The position numbers and the translations under genes are program-made. This document shows positions 36,350-45,584 of a DNA stretch of 64,000 nucleotides, piece by piece (the stretch's first letter is position 1; each line of letters starts with the position of its first letter). The notes under the pieces were generated by a model. That model saw only the letters and a list, made by a program, of their open reading frames with translations. It was not told the DNA's origin and did no database searches. This DNA is from Micromonospora sp. NBC_00421 (GTDB taxonomy: Bacteria > Actinomycetota > Actinomycetes > Mycobacteriales > Micromonosporaceae), in the NCBI RefSeq assembly GCF_036017915.1, contig NZ_CP107929.1, positions 2,321,001 through 2,385,000 on the forward strand, read 5' to 3'.

Positions 36350-38302
36350 TCACGTCGGCCGGATCGCGCCCCGGGCCAGCCCGTCCGCGGTGAGCTGCAC
36401 CAGTTCCGCCCCCAGCGTCGCCGCCTGCCGCAGTGCCCGCTCGAAGTCGTCCAGCCGCCGGGCCGCCTCGCCGTAGGCCCGCTGCTCCGGCAGGCCCAGC
36501 CGCCGCACCGACGCCCGCCGGATGTCGAAGCGCAGCGTCCCGGACAGGCTCGACGCCTGTTTCTCGTTGGCCGAGGTGCGCAACTGCCCGGCCAGGAACC
36601 ACGGGTCCAGCGCCCCCGGATCCGGCCGCAACAGATAGAGGTTGCGCCCCAGCAGCGCCCCCGCCGTGGTGACCACCCGCGCGGTGAGCTGCTGGGCGAC
36701 CACCGGCACCACCACGTCCCCCACCTCCAGGGGGATCTGCTGGCCGTACCGGTCGTCGATCCGGCCGGAGGCCTGCGCACCGGCGAGCACGTCCCCGACG
36801 GTGAGCACGGGCGGCCCGTCCGGGGCCGGCTCCGATACGCCGGCCCGCACCGGCCCGACCAGGTGCAGCGCGCCGGCCCGGAGCAGCTCGCCGACGGTGA
36901 GGAACTGCCCGGCCGCCCCGTCGGGCGCGGGGATGGCCGGCGGCATCAGCGCCGGCAGCTCGGCGACGACGGCGGCCAGCCGCTCTCTGGTGCGTACCAA
37001 CTGTTCTCCCGACGCCTCGCCGCCGACGGCCGGTTGCCGGCGGGCGGGCGTCAGGTCGACCTCCTCGTCGAGCAGTTCGATCACCGGCACGGTGCGGGCG
37101 AAGCCGGCCTGGTCGACCTCGGCGTCCGGCGCGGTGTCGAAGTCCCGCCATACGGCCAGCACCCGGGGGGCGGTCTCGGCCAGCTCGCCGCCGGCCGCGT
37201 CGACAAGCAGCGCCCGTGGCGGCGGCGGCGCGTCCGTCGCGGCCCGCCGCACCACCCACAGGTGCAGCGGCACACCGTGCGACGCGGCCACCCCCGGCGC
37301 AAGCGCGATCACCGCGCGCAGGTGGCCCCGGCGCAGCAGTTCGCTGCGGATACGCTTGCCGGCGCGGCGGCTGGCCACCGTGGGCGGCATCAGCAGCACC
37401 GCGTGCCCGCCGACCCGCAGGTGGGCGAGGGCGTGCTGCACCCAGGCCAGCTCCGGTTCGGTACGCGGGGTGGTGCCGACGATCCAGCGGGGATCGTGGC
37501 CCAGCTCGTCGTCGCCCCAGTTGGCGACGCCGAACGGCGGGTGGCAGACGACGGCGTCGACCGGCTGGCCGGCGAACGCGTCGGCGCGCAGCGAGTCACC
37601 GGTGCGCACCTCGCCGGGCACGTCCCGCAGGGCCAACCACAGTCCGGCGAGCGCGGCGAGGTCCGCGTCGATCTCCTGCCCGTAGGCGGCGGTGCAGCCC
37701 GCGCGGGCGGCGGCCCGCAGGGTGGCCCCGGAGCCGACGGCCGGGTCGAGCACGGTGCCGCCGCCCGCTGCGGCGAGCCCGACCATCAGGTCGGCCAGGT
37801 CGTCGGGGGTGGCGAGGGGCCGACCGGGACCGGGGCCGGAGAACCGCCGCCACAACTCGTCGAAGGCGTCCGGCGCACCCCGCTCGTCGGCGAGCGCGTC
37901 CACGTCGGCCAGCAGCGCGGCGGGCAACGAACCGGCGGCCGGCAGTGCGGTGGGCAACGAACCGGCGGGCAGCGCCGTACCGGGCTGCGAGCCGGCGGGA
38001 GGTGCGGTGGTGTCCTGGGGAGGGTGGTCGCGGTGGCGGGCGAGCAGTCTCGCGCCGACGGCGACGAGGGCGGCGGCCGGCGACTCGCCGGCCGCCGCGA
38101 GGTGCCGCCAGAGCCGGTCGGCGGTGTCGAGCTCGGGCAGCTTGCCCTGGTCGCGGAGCCACTGCTCGACCTGGCCCAGGTCGAACTCGGGGCTGGCCGC
38201 CGAGCCACCCACCGGGGCGGGGAAGTCGGCGTGCCGTTTGCGCCAGTTGCTGACGGCGGCCCGGCCGACCCCGGCGAGCCGGGCGATCTCCGCTGCCGTC
38301 AT
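36350..38302 (-). CDS. N6-adenine DNA methylase (HsdM-like) with N-terminal HTH and altered NPPF motif
   Basis: A 650-residue protein. ATG 38302 has 'aggaga' eight bases upstream; an ATG at 38320 has no ribosome site. N-terminal helix-turn-helix ('TAAEIARLAGVGRAAVSNWR'), a Pro/Ala/Leu repeat linker ('PAGSLP' repeated), then a type I-like methylase: motif I 'LDPAVGSGATL' (about 185-195) and motif IV 'VVCHPPFG' at 253-258, where His replaces the usual Asn/Asp/Ser. The C-terminal 200 residues resemble a specificity-type domain ('FLTVGELLRAGALHL', 'IPLEVGDVVVPVV'). Divergent from the TIGR04141 gene with 120 bases between. Whether it still methylates DNA is open. Confidence 0.82.
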   Translation of the reverse strand: MTAAEIARLAGVGRAAVSNWRKRHADFPAPVGGSAASPEFDLGQVEQWLRDQGKLPELDTADRLWRHLAAAGESPAAALVAVGARLLARHRDHPPQDTTAPPAGSQPGTALPAGSLPTALPAAGSLPAALLADVDALADERGAPDAFDELWRRFSGPGPGRPLATPDDLADLMVGLAAAGGGTVLDPAVGSGATLRAAARAGCTAAYGQEIDADLAALAGLWLALRDVPGEVRTGDSLRADAFAGQPVDAVVCHPPFGVANWGDDELGHDPRWIVGTTPRTEPELAWVQHALAHLRVGGHAVLLMPPTVASRRAGKRIRSELLRRGHLRAVIALAPGVAASHGVPLHLWVVRRAATDAPPPPRALLVDAAGGELAETAPRVLAVWRDFDTAPDAEVDQAGFARTVPVIELLDEEVDLTPARRQPAVGGEASGEQLVRTRERLAAVVAELPALMPPAIPAPDGAAGQFLTVGELLRAGALHLVGPVRAGVSEPAPDGPPVLTVGDVLAGAQASGRIDDRYGQQIPLEVGDVVVPVVAQQLTARVVTTAGALLGRNLYLLRPDPGALDPWFLAGQLRTSANEKQASSLSGTLRFDIRRASVRRLGLPEQRAYGEAARRLDDFERALRQAATLGAELVQLTADGLARGAIRPT

Positions 38303-38421
38303 GGTCGGTGTCTCCTGCATTTTCGTAGTGTGCCACAGCCGTCAAGCATCGCGTCTGTTGACAGCGTTCACGTGTGATGTTCTCATGTACACCGCAACGG
38401 AGCCACTGCGAGGAGATCGAG

Positions 38422-40182
38422 ATGCGGCACACGCAGCACCACCTGACGACCGGATCGTCGACCCGCCCGGGTGCGCGGGAGGACTCCCGGCGACCCGGGA
38501 ACACCCAGCCTCCGCTGTTCGAGCACCCGGTGCCCGCCCCACCACCGGGGACCTACCCGACGACCGTCCACCGGCTCCGGGTCGACCCGACGGCCGCCGG
38601 GCTGACCCGGGCGCTGAACCGCCAGTACCTGATGGACAGCGGCTTCCCGGTCAACACCCGGCAGGTCGCCGGCGCACCGGCGCTGCTCGTGCACGGCACC
38701 GTGCCCCGCCCCCGCGCCGACTGGTGCGACGTGCTCACCCGCCTCACCGGCCGCGAGGTCGAGCTCGGCTACGGCAGCGGCGGCGGCGCGCTCCTGCTGG
38801 CCGTCGACGACCGGGCGTACGCCCTCACCTACGGCACGCTGGGCCGACACCTGATCGAGCAGACGGTCGTCGACCCGACGTTCGGGGTCTCCTTCGCCGT
38901 ACGCGCACTGCTGTCCAGCGAGATCCGCCAGGTCAGGCGACGGATGGTTGGCATCGCCGGTCGGGTGGACCGCAGCCTCGTCCCGGCCGGTCAACCCATC
39001 CGCAAGTTCGGCATCGACAAGTGGGGCGAGATCGTCGGCCAGCTCTGCGGCCCGACCGACAACCCGAACCTGACCGTGTGCCGCCGCACCGGCCGGCCCA
39101 CCCGCATCGAGGGCGGCGACGCGCTGCGCATCCACCTCGCCGTGGAGCCCGCCGGGCTGCTCGCCGACCTGCGGGAGATCGACCGGGTCTGCCGGCAGGA
39201 GTCGCCCCTGGCCGACCTGGAGTTCGTCACCCAGATCCGACCGGTCTCCCCCCGGGATCCCCGACTGCCCGCGCTGACCGCCGCGCTGGACGCCCGGCTC
39301 GGCGAGTCGGAGCCGGCGCAGCTCGGGGTGGCCGTTCCCGGCGACCTCGTCGCCGACATCGAGGCCGTGCGGTCGTACCGGATCCAGGTCCCGAAGTCCG
39401 GCCGACGGTCCGCCCTGGTCACCGAGCTGGACCTGCCCGCCGTCCTGGCCCACACCCGGCGGGCGGCGGAGGCTGACCGGTGGGCCGGGCTCCAGAAGGG
39501 ACGGATCACCCTCTGCGCCGACACGGGTGGCACCGAGGAACTGCTCTCGACGCCGGTCGCCCGCTGGATCACCGCCGAGGTGTCGGTCGGCGCGGGCCAC
39601 CTGCTGCTGCACGAAGGCGGCTGGTACGAGATCGGCGACCGGCACCGCGAGTTCCTGCGCCAGGAGATCGCGGAGATCCTGAGCCGCCCCAGTGGCATCA
39701 GCCTGCCGCCGTGGACGCCCGACCTGCCCGACGAGGACGCCTACAACCGGGCCGTCGCCGACCGCGATCCCCGCCTGGTGCTGCTCGACAAGAAGCTGCT
39801 GCGCACGGCCCAGCACCGGCGCGGCATCGAGGCCTGCGACCTGCTCGGCCCGCACGGCGAGCTGATCCACGTCAAGCGCGCCTCGGGCAGCTCCCCACTG
39901 AGCCATCTCTTCGCCCAGGGCGCCGCCTCGGTGGATGCCCTGCGCTACGAGGCGGACGCCCGGGAGCAGTTCGCCGAGCTGGTCCGGCGGCAGCCCAACG
40001 GCCGGGAGATCGGCGCGGACTTCCGGCCCCGCAAGGTGATCTATGCGATCGCCCTGGGCAGCGGTCGACCGGTCACCGTCGGCACCCTGTTCACCTTCGC
40101 CCAGGTGGCGCTCTACCGGGCGGTGAAGGCGCTGCGCGCCGAGGACGTCGACGTCGAGGTCGTCGGCATCCCCGCCGCCTGA
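38422..40182 (+). CDS. TIGR04141/DUF6119-family sporadically distributed protein
   Basis: A 586-residue protein, start at the ATG after 'gaggagatcgag'. Features seen: 'VDDRAYALTYGTLGRHLIEQ', 'DPTFGVSFAVRALLSSEIRQ', 'LCADTGGTEELLSTPVARWI', 'LLDKKLLRTAQHRRGIEACD' and 'LIHVKRASGSSPLSHLFAQG'. The last recalls the PD-(D/E)xK-like 'D-x-K-K...E-x-C-D-L' core found in TIGR04141 proteins, which are patchily distributed and frequent in defence islands. Role unproven. It is divergent from the HTH-methylase; the shared 120-bp spacer carries 'ttgaca' at 38358-38363. Confidence 0.72.
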   Translation: MRHTQHHLTTGSSTRPGAREDSRRPGNTQPPLFEHPVPAPPPGTYPTTVHRLRVDPTAAGLTRALNRQYLMDSGFPVNTRQVAGAPALLVHGTVPRPRADWCDVLTRLTGREVELGYGSGGGALLLAVDDRAYALTYGTLGRHLIEQTVVDPTFGVSFAVRALLSSEIRQVRRRMVGIAGRVDRSLVPAGQPIRKFGIDKWGEIVGQLCGPTDNPNLTVCRRTGRPTRIEGGDALRIHLAVEPAGLLADLREIDRVCRQESPLADLEFVTQIRPVSPRDPRLPALTAALDARLGESEPAQLGVAVPGDLVADIEAVRSYRIQVPKSGRRSALVTELDLPAVLAHTRRAAEADRWAGLQKGRITLCADTGGTEELLSTPVARWITAEVSVGAGHLLLHEGGWYEIGDRHREFLRQEIAEILSRPSGISLPPWTPDLPDEDAYNRAVADRDPRLVLLDKKLLRTAQHRRGIEACDLLGPHGELIHVKRASGSSPLSHLFAQGAASVDALRYEADAREQFAELVRRQPNGREIGADFRPRKVIYAIALGSGRPVTVGTLFTFAQVALYRAVKALRAEDVDVEVVGIPAA

Positions 40183-40296
40183 ACCACCCCGATCCCCCAG
40201 CCCTACGTCAGGAGACGTGTCATGTGTTCCTTTACCCCACTTCCCCACACCACGCTGCGCAGCCCCGCACGGTTCATCGGTCCCGGCCCGGGGCGG

Positions 40297-41178
40297 TCAG
40301 CGCAGCGCGGTGCCGGCGGCGGCCCGGACGGCTGCCGTCAGCGCCGCCAACGCCGTCGACTCCAGCCGCCAGCACTGCCAGTACAACGGCACGTCGAGGT
40401 GGTGGCCGGCGACCAGGTCGACGAGGCGACCGGCGGCCAGGTCGGGGCGCGCGACGGCCTCGGGGAGCAGGCCCCAGCCGAGGCCGAGCCGGATCGCCTG
40501 GGTGAAGCTGGCAGTCCCCGGCACGAAGTGCGTCGGCGGGTCGACGTCGCGCCGGGTGAGCCTCCGGGCGAAGCGGTGTTGCAGGTCGTCCTTGCGGTCG
40601 AAGCGGATCATCGTCGCGGTCGGGAGCACCGCCGCGGGGTCGCGGCCGGCGAAGCGTGCGGCGTGCAGGGCGGGCGCGGCGACGGCGAGGTACCGCATCG
40701 CGCCGAGGCGCAGGACCCGGCAGCCCTGCACGGCGGTGCGTTCGGTGGTGACCGCTGCCATCACGGTGCCGTCGCGCAGCAGGTGCGCGGTGTGCGCCTC
40801 GTCGTCGGTACGCAGGTCGACCAGCACGTCAGGCACGGCGGTCAGCGCCGGCAGGAACCAGCCGGCGAGGGAGTCGGCGTTGACCACGACGGCGACCCGG
40901 GTACGGGTGCCGTCGCCCAGCGTGCCGCGTGCCGCGTCGAGGGCCTCCTGTTCCAGCAGCGCCACCTGTCCGCCGAGGCGTACCAGCGGGGTGCCGGCGG
41001 CGGTCGGCACACACGGCCGGGTGCGGCGCACGAGCACCTGCCCGACGGCCTGCTCCAACGCCTTGATGCGCTGGCTGACCGCCGACGGGGTGACGCGCAG
41101 CGCCCGCGCGGCGGCGTCGAAGCTGCCGTGCGTGACGACGGCCTGGAACGTCTCCAGCTGGACCGGGTCGAGCGGCAT
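40297..41178 (-). CDS. lysG: LysR-family regulator, LysG/ArgP type
   Basis: A 293-residue LysR protein. HTH at residues 5-50: 'QLETFQAVVTHGSFDAAARA', 'LRVTPSAVSQRIKALEQ'. The effector domain has 'IRFDRKDDLQHRF' and 'GLGWGLLPEA', which are hallmarks of the ArgP/LysG branch. The gene is divergent from the LysE-type exporter, with a 69-base spacer, exactly as in Corynebacterium lysG-lysE where LysG activates lysE on Lys or Arg excess. Confidence 0.88.
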   Translation of the reverse strand: MPLDPVQLETFQAVVTHGSFDAAARALRVTPSAVSQRIKALEQAVGQVLVRRTRPCVPTAAGTPLVRLGGQVALLEQEALDAARGTLGDGTRTRVAVVVNADSLAGWFLPALTAVPDVLVDLRTDDEAHTAHLLRDGTVMAAVTTERTAVQGCRVLRLGAMRYLAVAAPALHAARFAGRDPAAVLPTATMIRFDRKDDLQHRFARRLTRRDVDPPTHFVPGTASFTQAIRLGLGWGLLPEAVARPDLAAGRLVDLVAGHHLDVPLYWQCWRLESTALAALTAAVRAAAGTALR

Positions 41179-41247
41179 AAGCGATTCTAACGCTAGTGAA
41201 GAAACTTTAGCTGGAGCGCAGGAGCCCGTCACCCTAGCCTGGCCGCC

Positions 41248-41841
41248 ATGGGTTCCGTGCTCGCCGGCTTCGGCTTCTCCCTCGCGCTGATCGTCGCCAT
41301 CGGGGCGCAGAACGCCTTCGTGCTGCGCCAGGGGCTGCGCAGGGAGCACGTGCTGCCGGTGGTGGCGATCTGCGTGGCCGCCGACGCGACCCTGATGACC
41401 GCCGGCATCGCCGGCCTGGGGGCCGCGCTGACCGCGACGCCGGCCGTCCTGGTCGCCGTCCGCTGGGGCGGCGTCGCCTTCCTGCTCGGGTACGCGGTGC
41501 TGGCCGCCCGCCGGGCCGTGCGTCCCGCCGCCCTCACCCCGCTGGACCGTCCCCCTGCCACGCTGCGCGCGACGTTGCTGGCCTGCCTGGCGTTCACGTT
41601 CCTCAACCCGCACGTCTACCTCGACACCGTGGTGCTGCTCGGCACGGTCGCCCACCAGGACCCGAACCGGTGGGCGTTCGGGGTCGGCGCGGCGACGGCC
41701 AGCCTGACCTGGTTCACCGGGTTGGGTCTCGGCGCCCGCCGGCTGGGGCCGCTGCTCGCCCGCCCGGCGGCATGGCAGGTCGTCGACGGGACGATCGCCG
41801 TGATCATGGTGGCCGTCGCCGCCTCGGTGGCCGTGGGCTGA
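41248..41841 (+). CDS. lysE: LysE/ArgO-family basic amino acid exporter
   Basis: A 197-residue membrane protein with about six hydrophobic segments. Family markers: 'LALIVAIGAQNAFVLRQGLR' at the N-terminus, 'FLNPHVYLDTVVLLG' in the middle and 'GLGLGARRLGPLL'. Exports L-lysine/L-arginine in characterised relatives. Divergent from lysG, likely LysG-activated. Confidence 0.9.
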   Translation: MGSVLAGFGFSLALIVAIGAQNAFVLRQGLRREHVLPVVAICVAADATLMTAGIAGLGAALTATPAVLVAVRWGGVAFLLGYAVLAARRAVRPAALTPLDRPPATLRATLLACLAFTFLNPHVYLDTVVLLGTVAHQDPNRWAFGVGAATASLTWFTGLGLGARRLGPLLARPAAWQVVDGTIAVIMVAVAASVAVG

Positions 41842-41872
41842 GCCGCGAGAACGGCGGCGAAGTAGGTGAGCC

Positions 41873-42256
41873 GTGCTGTTGAAGTCCGTCGCCCTCGCCG
41901 CGTCCGTCGCCGGCGTGCTGGCCACCGCCCCCGCCGCCCCGGCGGCAGCAGCCCAGACCTCGTCCTGGCCGGCCGGGAACTGCCCGCAGGGCTTGTTCTG
42001 CATCTGGCCCAACTGGAACCACCCGCCGGAAGGACCCACAGCGACCCCGTTGCTGGTGACCAGCAGCGAATGGACCGGCAACGTGCCGGCGTTCAACTTC
42101 TTCAACTACACCTCCCGCAAGGCCGAGATCACCTGGGCCTACAACTACCTCGGGACGCCTCTCACCGGCACGCTGTGCGCTCTTCCCGGCGAGGGAGGGG
42201 ACCTGTACGTGCCGATGTTCGCGACGAAGGTGAGTTGGCAGACGCACAACTGCTGA
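41873..42256 (+). CDS. Secreted peptidase-inhibitor I36-like protein
   Basis: A 127-residue secreted protein from GTG 41873 after 'aggtgag'. Signal peptide at 1-27 ('LAASVAGVLATAPAAPAAAA'). The mature part has 'CPQGLFCIWPNWN', 'FNFFNYTSRKA' and 'C' near the end, resembling the streptomycete I36 metalloprotease inhibitor (SMPI-like) fold with two disulphides. Target unknown. Confidence 0.72.
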   Translation: MLLKSVALAASVAGVLATAPAAPAAAAQTSSWPAGNCPQGLFCIWPNWNHPPEGPTATPLLVTSSEWTGNVPAFNFFNYTSRKAEITWAYNYLGTPLTGTLCALPGEGGDLYVPMFATKVSWQTHNC

Positions 42257-42411
42257 GCCCCCACCGATCAGGACTTCCGACCGCAGGACGTCCCGGTCGA
42301 CGACGCCGGACAGCTGCGGGCCGGGACGGCAGACCCCGCCCCTGGGATGGACGCGTGGACCGTAGGATCGACACCCTTCGACCGACGCTCCACTCAGGAG
42401 GGAAGTCCGCC

Positions 42412-43785
42412 ATGACGGGTCCACTCGCCCGGGTCCTCACCTCGGCCTGCCTGGCACTGGCCACCGCCGGCGTCGCAGTGCTCGCGGTCGCGGGCACCAC
42501 CGCCGTCGTGGCCGCCCCGGCCCGGGCCGCCGGCCCCCGACCGCACTTCCAGATGCCTGTGGGATGCGGCGAGACCTGGCGGATGGCCACCTACTACGGC
42601 CATGACGACTACGACATCGACCTGACCTTCACCGGCGGGGCCAGCAACGGCCGACCGGTGCTCGCCTCCTACGGCGGCACCGTCACGTTCGCCGGCTGGG
42701 GCAGCAGCGGCGGCTGGTACGTGGTCATCGAGCACGGCGGCGGCTGGCGGACGCTCTACCTGCACATGATCGAGACGCCCATGGTCGCCGCCGGGCAGTG
42801 GGTGTCGACCGGCCAGCAGCTCGGCCGGGTCGGCAGCACCGGCAACTCCACCGGCCCGCACCTGCACTACGAGCAGGTTCGCGACGGCGTCAAGACCGAG
42901 TCGTACTTCGACGGGGTGCCCTCCGGCATCACCTCCGACGGCAGCCCGTCCACCGGCCCGCTCTACATCGCCGGCCCCACCTCACCGGCCCGGAACATGA
43001 CCAGCCGCAACTGCGGCCAGCCCGCCAACCGCCAGGTGTACGAGTCCGGCAGCCACAGCGGTTGGCAGATGCTGCCGGTCAACAGCATCACCGGCTCGGC
43101 CACCGCGTCGATGGTCGTCGACGGCAACAAGCTGCTCTACACGGTCAACGACGGCCGGGTGTACGAGGCGTCCAGCGACACCGGGTGGCGCAACCTCTGG
43201 ACCGGCATCTCCGGCGTCAGCAACAGCGCCCTCGCCGTGATCAGCGTCGACGGGGTGAAGTACGTCTACACCGTGATCGGCGGCTGGGTGCACGAGGCGT
43301 CCAGCGCCAACGGCTGGCGCAACCTGAACACCGGCATCTCCGGGGTCAGCAGCAACGCCCTCGCCGCGATCAACCTCAACGGCGTGAAGATCATCTACAC
43401 CGTGGTCGGCGGAACGGTGCACGAGGCGGCCAGCAACAACGGCTGGCGCAACCTCAACTCGGGCATCTCCGGGGTCAGCGCCAACGCCCTGGCCGCGCTC
43501 ACCGTCGACGGGGTGAAGTACGTCTACACCGTGATCGGCGGCTGGGTGCACGAGGCGTCCAGCGCCAACGGCTGGCGCAACCTGAACACCGGCATCTCCG
43601 GGGTCAGCACCGACGCCCTCGCCGCGATCGCCTTCAACGGGGTGAAGATCGTCTACACGGTGGTCGGCGGGATGGTGCACGAGGCGGCCAGCAACGCCGG
43701 CTGGCGCAACCTCAACTACGGTGTCCGTGGCACCGCCGTCTCGGCGACGAGCATCAGCGGCGTGAAGGTCCTCTACACCGCCTGA
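42412..43785 (+). CDS. Secreted M23 (LytM-like) peptidase with tandem beta-propeller-like repeats
   Basis: A 457-residue secreted protein; ATG after 'caggaggg'. Signal peptide at 1-40. The M23 domain (45-170) has 'YYGHDDYDIDL' (first zinc ligands His and Asp) and 'GPHLHYEQV' (HxH), plus 'GWYVVIEHGGGW' typical of LytM lysostaphin-type folds. Residues about 205-457 hold six repeats of 43 residues with core 'GWRNLNTGISGVS' and 'VKYVYTVIGGWVHEASS', probably a carbohydrate-binding propeller. Likely cell-wall lytic enzyme or hydrolase acting outside the cell. Confidence 0.88.
   Translation: MTGPLARVLTSACLALATAGVAVLAVAGTTAVVAAPARAAGPRPHFQMPVGCGETWRMATYYGHDDYDIDLTFTGGASNGRPVLASYGGTVTFAGWGSSGGWYVVIEHGGGWRTLYLHMIETPMVAAGQWVSTGQQLGRVGSTGNSTGPHLHYEQVRDGVKTESYFDGVPSGITSDGSPSTGPLYIAGPTSPARNMTSRNCGQPANRQVYESGSHSGWQMLPVNSITGSATASMVVDGNKLLYTVNDGRVYEASSDTGWRNLWTGISGVSNSALAVISVDGVKYVYTVIGGWVHEASSANGWRNLNTGISGVSSNALAAINLNGVKIIYTVVGGTVHEAASNNGWRNLNSGISGVSANALAALTVDGVKYVYTVIGGWVHEASSANGWRNLNTGISGVSTDALAAIAFNGVKIVYTVVGGMVHEAASNAGWRNLNYGVRGTAVSATSISGVKVLYTA
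43056..43770 (+). repeat. Tandem 129-bp coding repeats in the M23 gene
   Basis: Six units of 43 codons. Units two apart are nearly identical in DNA (for example about 43255-43350 against 43513-43608), so a 258-bp higher-order unit was duplicated. The alternate units differ more at the DNA level. Confidence 0.85.
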
Positions 43786-44165
43786 CGATCACGCCGACCC
43801 GCCAGGCCTTCCCGCACGCACGGTAGGAGGCCCGCTGCCCGCCGCCCACCCACCCGAGCAGGGCCGGGGCGATCCGACGCACCGGAATGTCCCACCATTG
43901 ACCATTCGTAATGCTCACTGTCAGCAATGACGGTGGCCGCCGATCCGCCTCAACGGGTGCTAAGTCGACGACCGACGCCGAGCGGATGGTTGACGGCCCG
44001 CATCCCGGCGGCAATCATGTTGTTCACTGGATTCCCGGCCCGCGCAAATGTCGGATCTGGTGGTTCTTTCGGCGTTTCGACGCGGTTGCCCGCGAGGTGG
44101 AAGCCTCGCGCGCAATTCCTATCGACTCAGTCGGAAAACCGCCGCAGGCAGTCAGGAGCACACCG
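43786..44165 (+). other. Intergenic leader of the encapsulin-associated operon
   Basis: About 380 bases. The open frame of the next gene runs through much of it, but without a ribosome site before 44166 and with unnatural composition. It is lower in GC than the operon that follows, contains 'ttgacc' at 43898-43903 without a convincing partner, and ends in 'caggag', the ribosome site. It presumably carries the operon promoter. No terminator hairpin is obvious after the M23 gene. Confidence 0.5.
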
Positions 44166-45584
44166 GTGAACGGGAACGACGAATGTCCCGCACCGACCCG
44201 AACCGAAATCGGGTCGCACGGCGTTGAGCTGCACGAACAACTCGCCCTCCGGGGCGGTGCACCGATCCGGCGCACCCCGTGGCCCACCTACGACAAGGGC
44301 GCGGTGCACGTCTGCCGGGAGGACGAGGAAGCGGCGATGCGGGCCATCCGCAGTCACCTCTACTTCCGCTACGACCACCGTAACGAGTCGGAAACGGAGT
44401 GCGGGCAGTTCGAGGCCGAATTGTGCCGCTATTTCGGCACCCGGCACGCACTCGCGGTTTCCAGTGGCACCGCCGCGCTCGCGCTGGCCATCATGGGTGC
44501 GGCCGTTCCCCCCGGCGCATTGGTGGCCTGCCCGGGATTCACCTTCGTCGCCACGCCCAGCGCCATTGTGTTGGCCGGTTGCCGCCCATTCCTGGTCGAG
44601 GTCGACGACGACCTACGGATGGACCTCGACGACCTGCGCCGCCGCTGGCGACCGGAGATCAAGGCCATCCTGGTCGTGCACATGCGCGGCTTCGCCGCCG
44701 ACGTCGCGGCGCTGGCCGCCTTCGCCGCCGAGATGGGCGTACCGCTGATCGAGGACGCGGTGCCCGCCCTCGGGGCCGAGCTGCACGGCCGCAAGCTGGG
44801 CACGTTCGGGGTGGCGGGGGCGTTCAGCACCCAATCCGACAAGGCGCTCAACTGCGGCGAGGGCGGATTCCTGGTCACCGACGACAGCACCCTGTTCGGC
44901 CGGGCGGTGGCGCTGTCCGGGGCGTACGAGGGGCGGCTGCGGCGGCACTTCCCGGACGGCGATCCACCTGTCGACGGGTTGGAGCTGCCCCTGCTCAGCC
45001 TGCGGATGGACGAGATCCGGGCCGCCCTGCTACGCGCCGAGCTGACCCGGCTGCCGGATCGGCTGGCCCTGTTCCACCGCAACTACGCCCAGGTCAGCGG
45101 GGCACTGGCCGACGTGGCGGGGATCGCGATCCGCAAGCCGGTCGCGCCCGGGGCGTACCTCGGTGAGGCGTTCGTGTTCCGGGTGCCCGGCGGCGACGCC
45201 GGCTGGTTCGCCCGCGCGCTGCGCGCCGAGGGCATCGACGCCCGCAACATCGGTTCGGACGACGACCTCAACGTTCGCGCCTTCTGGAACTGGCGGTTCA
45301 TGTACGACGACACCGACCCGGCGCGGATCCGCGCCACCCTGCCGCGCACCGCCCGGCTGCTCGCCGAGACGGTCGACGTGCCGCTGTCGTCCAGCCTGAC
45401 CCCCGACGACTGCGGCGAGCTGATCCGCGCCGTCCGCAAGGTGGCCGCCGCCCTGCCCTCGACCGGGTCGGCCCCCACCGGATCGGCCCCGACAGTGGCC
45501 GGAGCGGACCCGGCCGCCCCCGCAGTGACCCGGGCTGAGTCGTCCGACCCGGCCCCGGTCGGGGCGGAGTCGGTGCGCGCATGA
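44166..45584 (+). CDS. DegT/DnrJ/EryC1/StrS-family PLP aminotransferase with disordered C-terminal tail
   Basis: A 472-residue PLP enzyme. The GTG at 44166 follows 'caggagcac'. Fold type I signature: 'VSSGTAALALAI' near 98, 'CPGFTFVATPSAIVLAG' near 122, 'LIEDAVPALGAELHGRK' (Asp) near 197, and the catalytic K226 in 'STQSDKALNCGEGG'. Relatives aminate sugar or cyclitol ketones or act as dehydratases. The folded part ends near residue 428. The last 44 residues are a Pro/Ala/Ser/Thr tail ('STGSAPTGSAPTVAGADP', 'ESSDPAPVGAESVRA') not typical for the family and possibly a shell-targeting sequence. First gene of the operon; ATGA overlap with the MFS gene. Confidence 0.85.
   Translation: MNGNDECPAPTRTEIGSHGVELHEQLALRGGAPIRRTPWPTYDKGAVHVCREDEEAAMRAIRSHLYFRYDHRNESETECGQFEAELCRYFGTRHALAVSSGTAALALAIMGAAVPPGALVACPGFTFVATPSAIVLAGCRPFLVEVDDDLRMDLDDLRRRWRPEIKAILVVHMRGFAADVAALAAFAAEMGVPLIEDAVPALGAELHGRKLGTFGVAGAFSTQSDKALNCGEGGFLVTDDSTLFGRAVALSGAYEGRLRRHFPDGDPPVDGLELPLLSLRMDEIRAALLRAELTRLPDRLALFHRNYAQVSGALADVAGIAIRKPVAPGAYLGEAFVFRVPGGDAGWFARALRAEGIDARNIGSDDDLNVRAFWNWRFMYDDTDPARIRATLPRTARLLAETVDVPLSSSLTPDDCGELIRAVRKVAAALPSTGSAPTGSAPTVAGADPAAPAVTRAESSDPAPVGAESVRA

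Noticed and set aside
40222..41190. Plus-strand frame after a good ribosome site 'caggaga' downstream of the TIGR04141 gene
   Set aside because: Apart from the first dozen residues it is the low-complexity antisense of lysG, whose motifs and divergent lysE partner are convincing.
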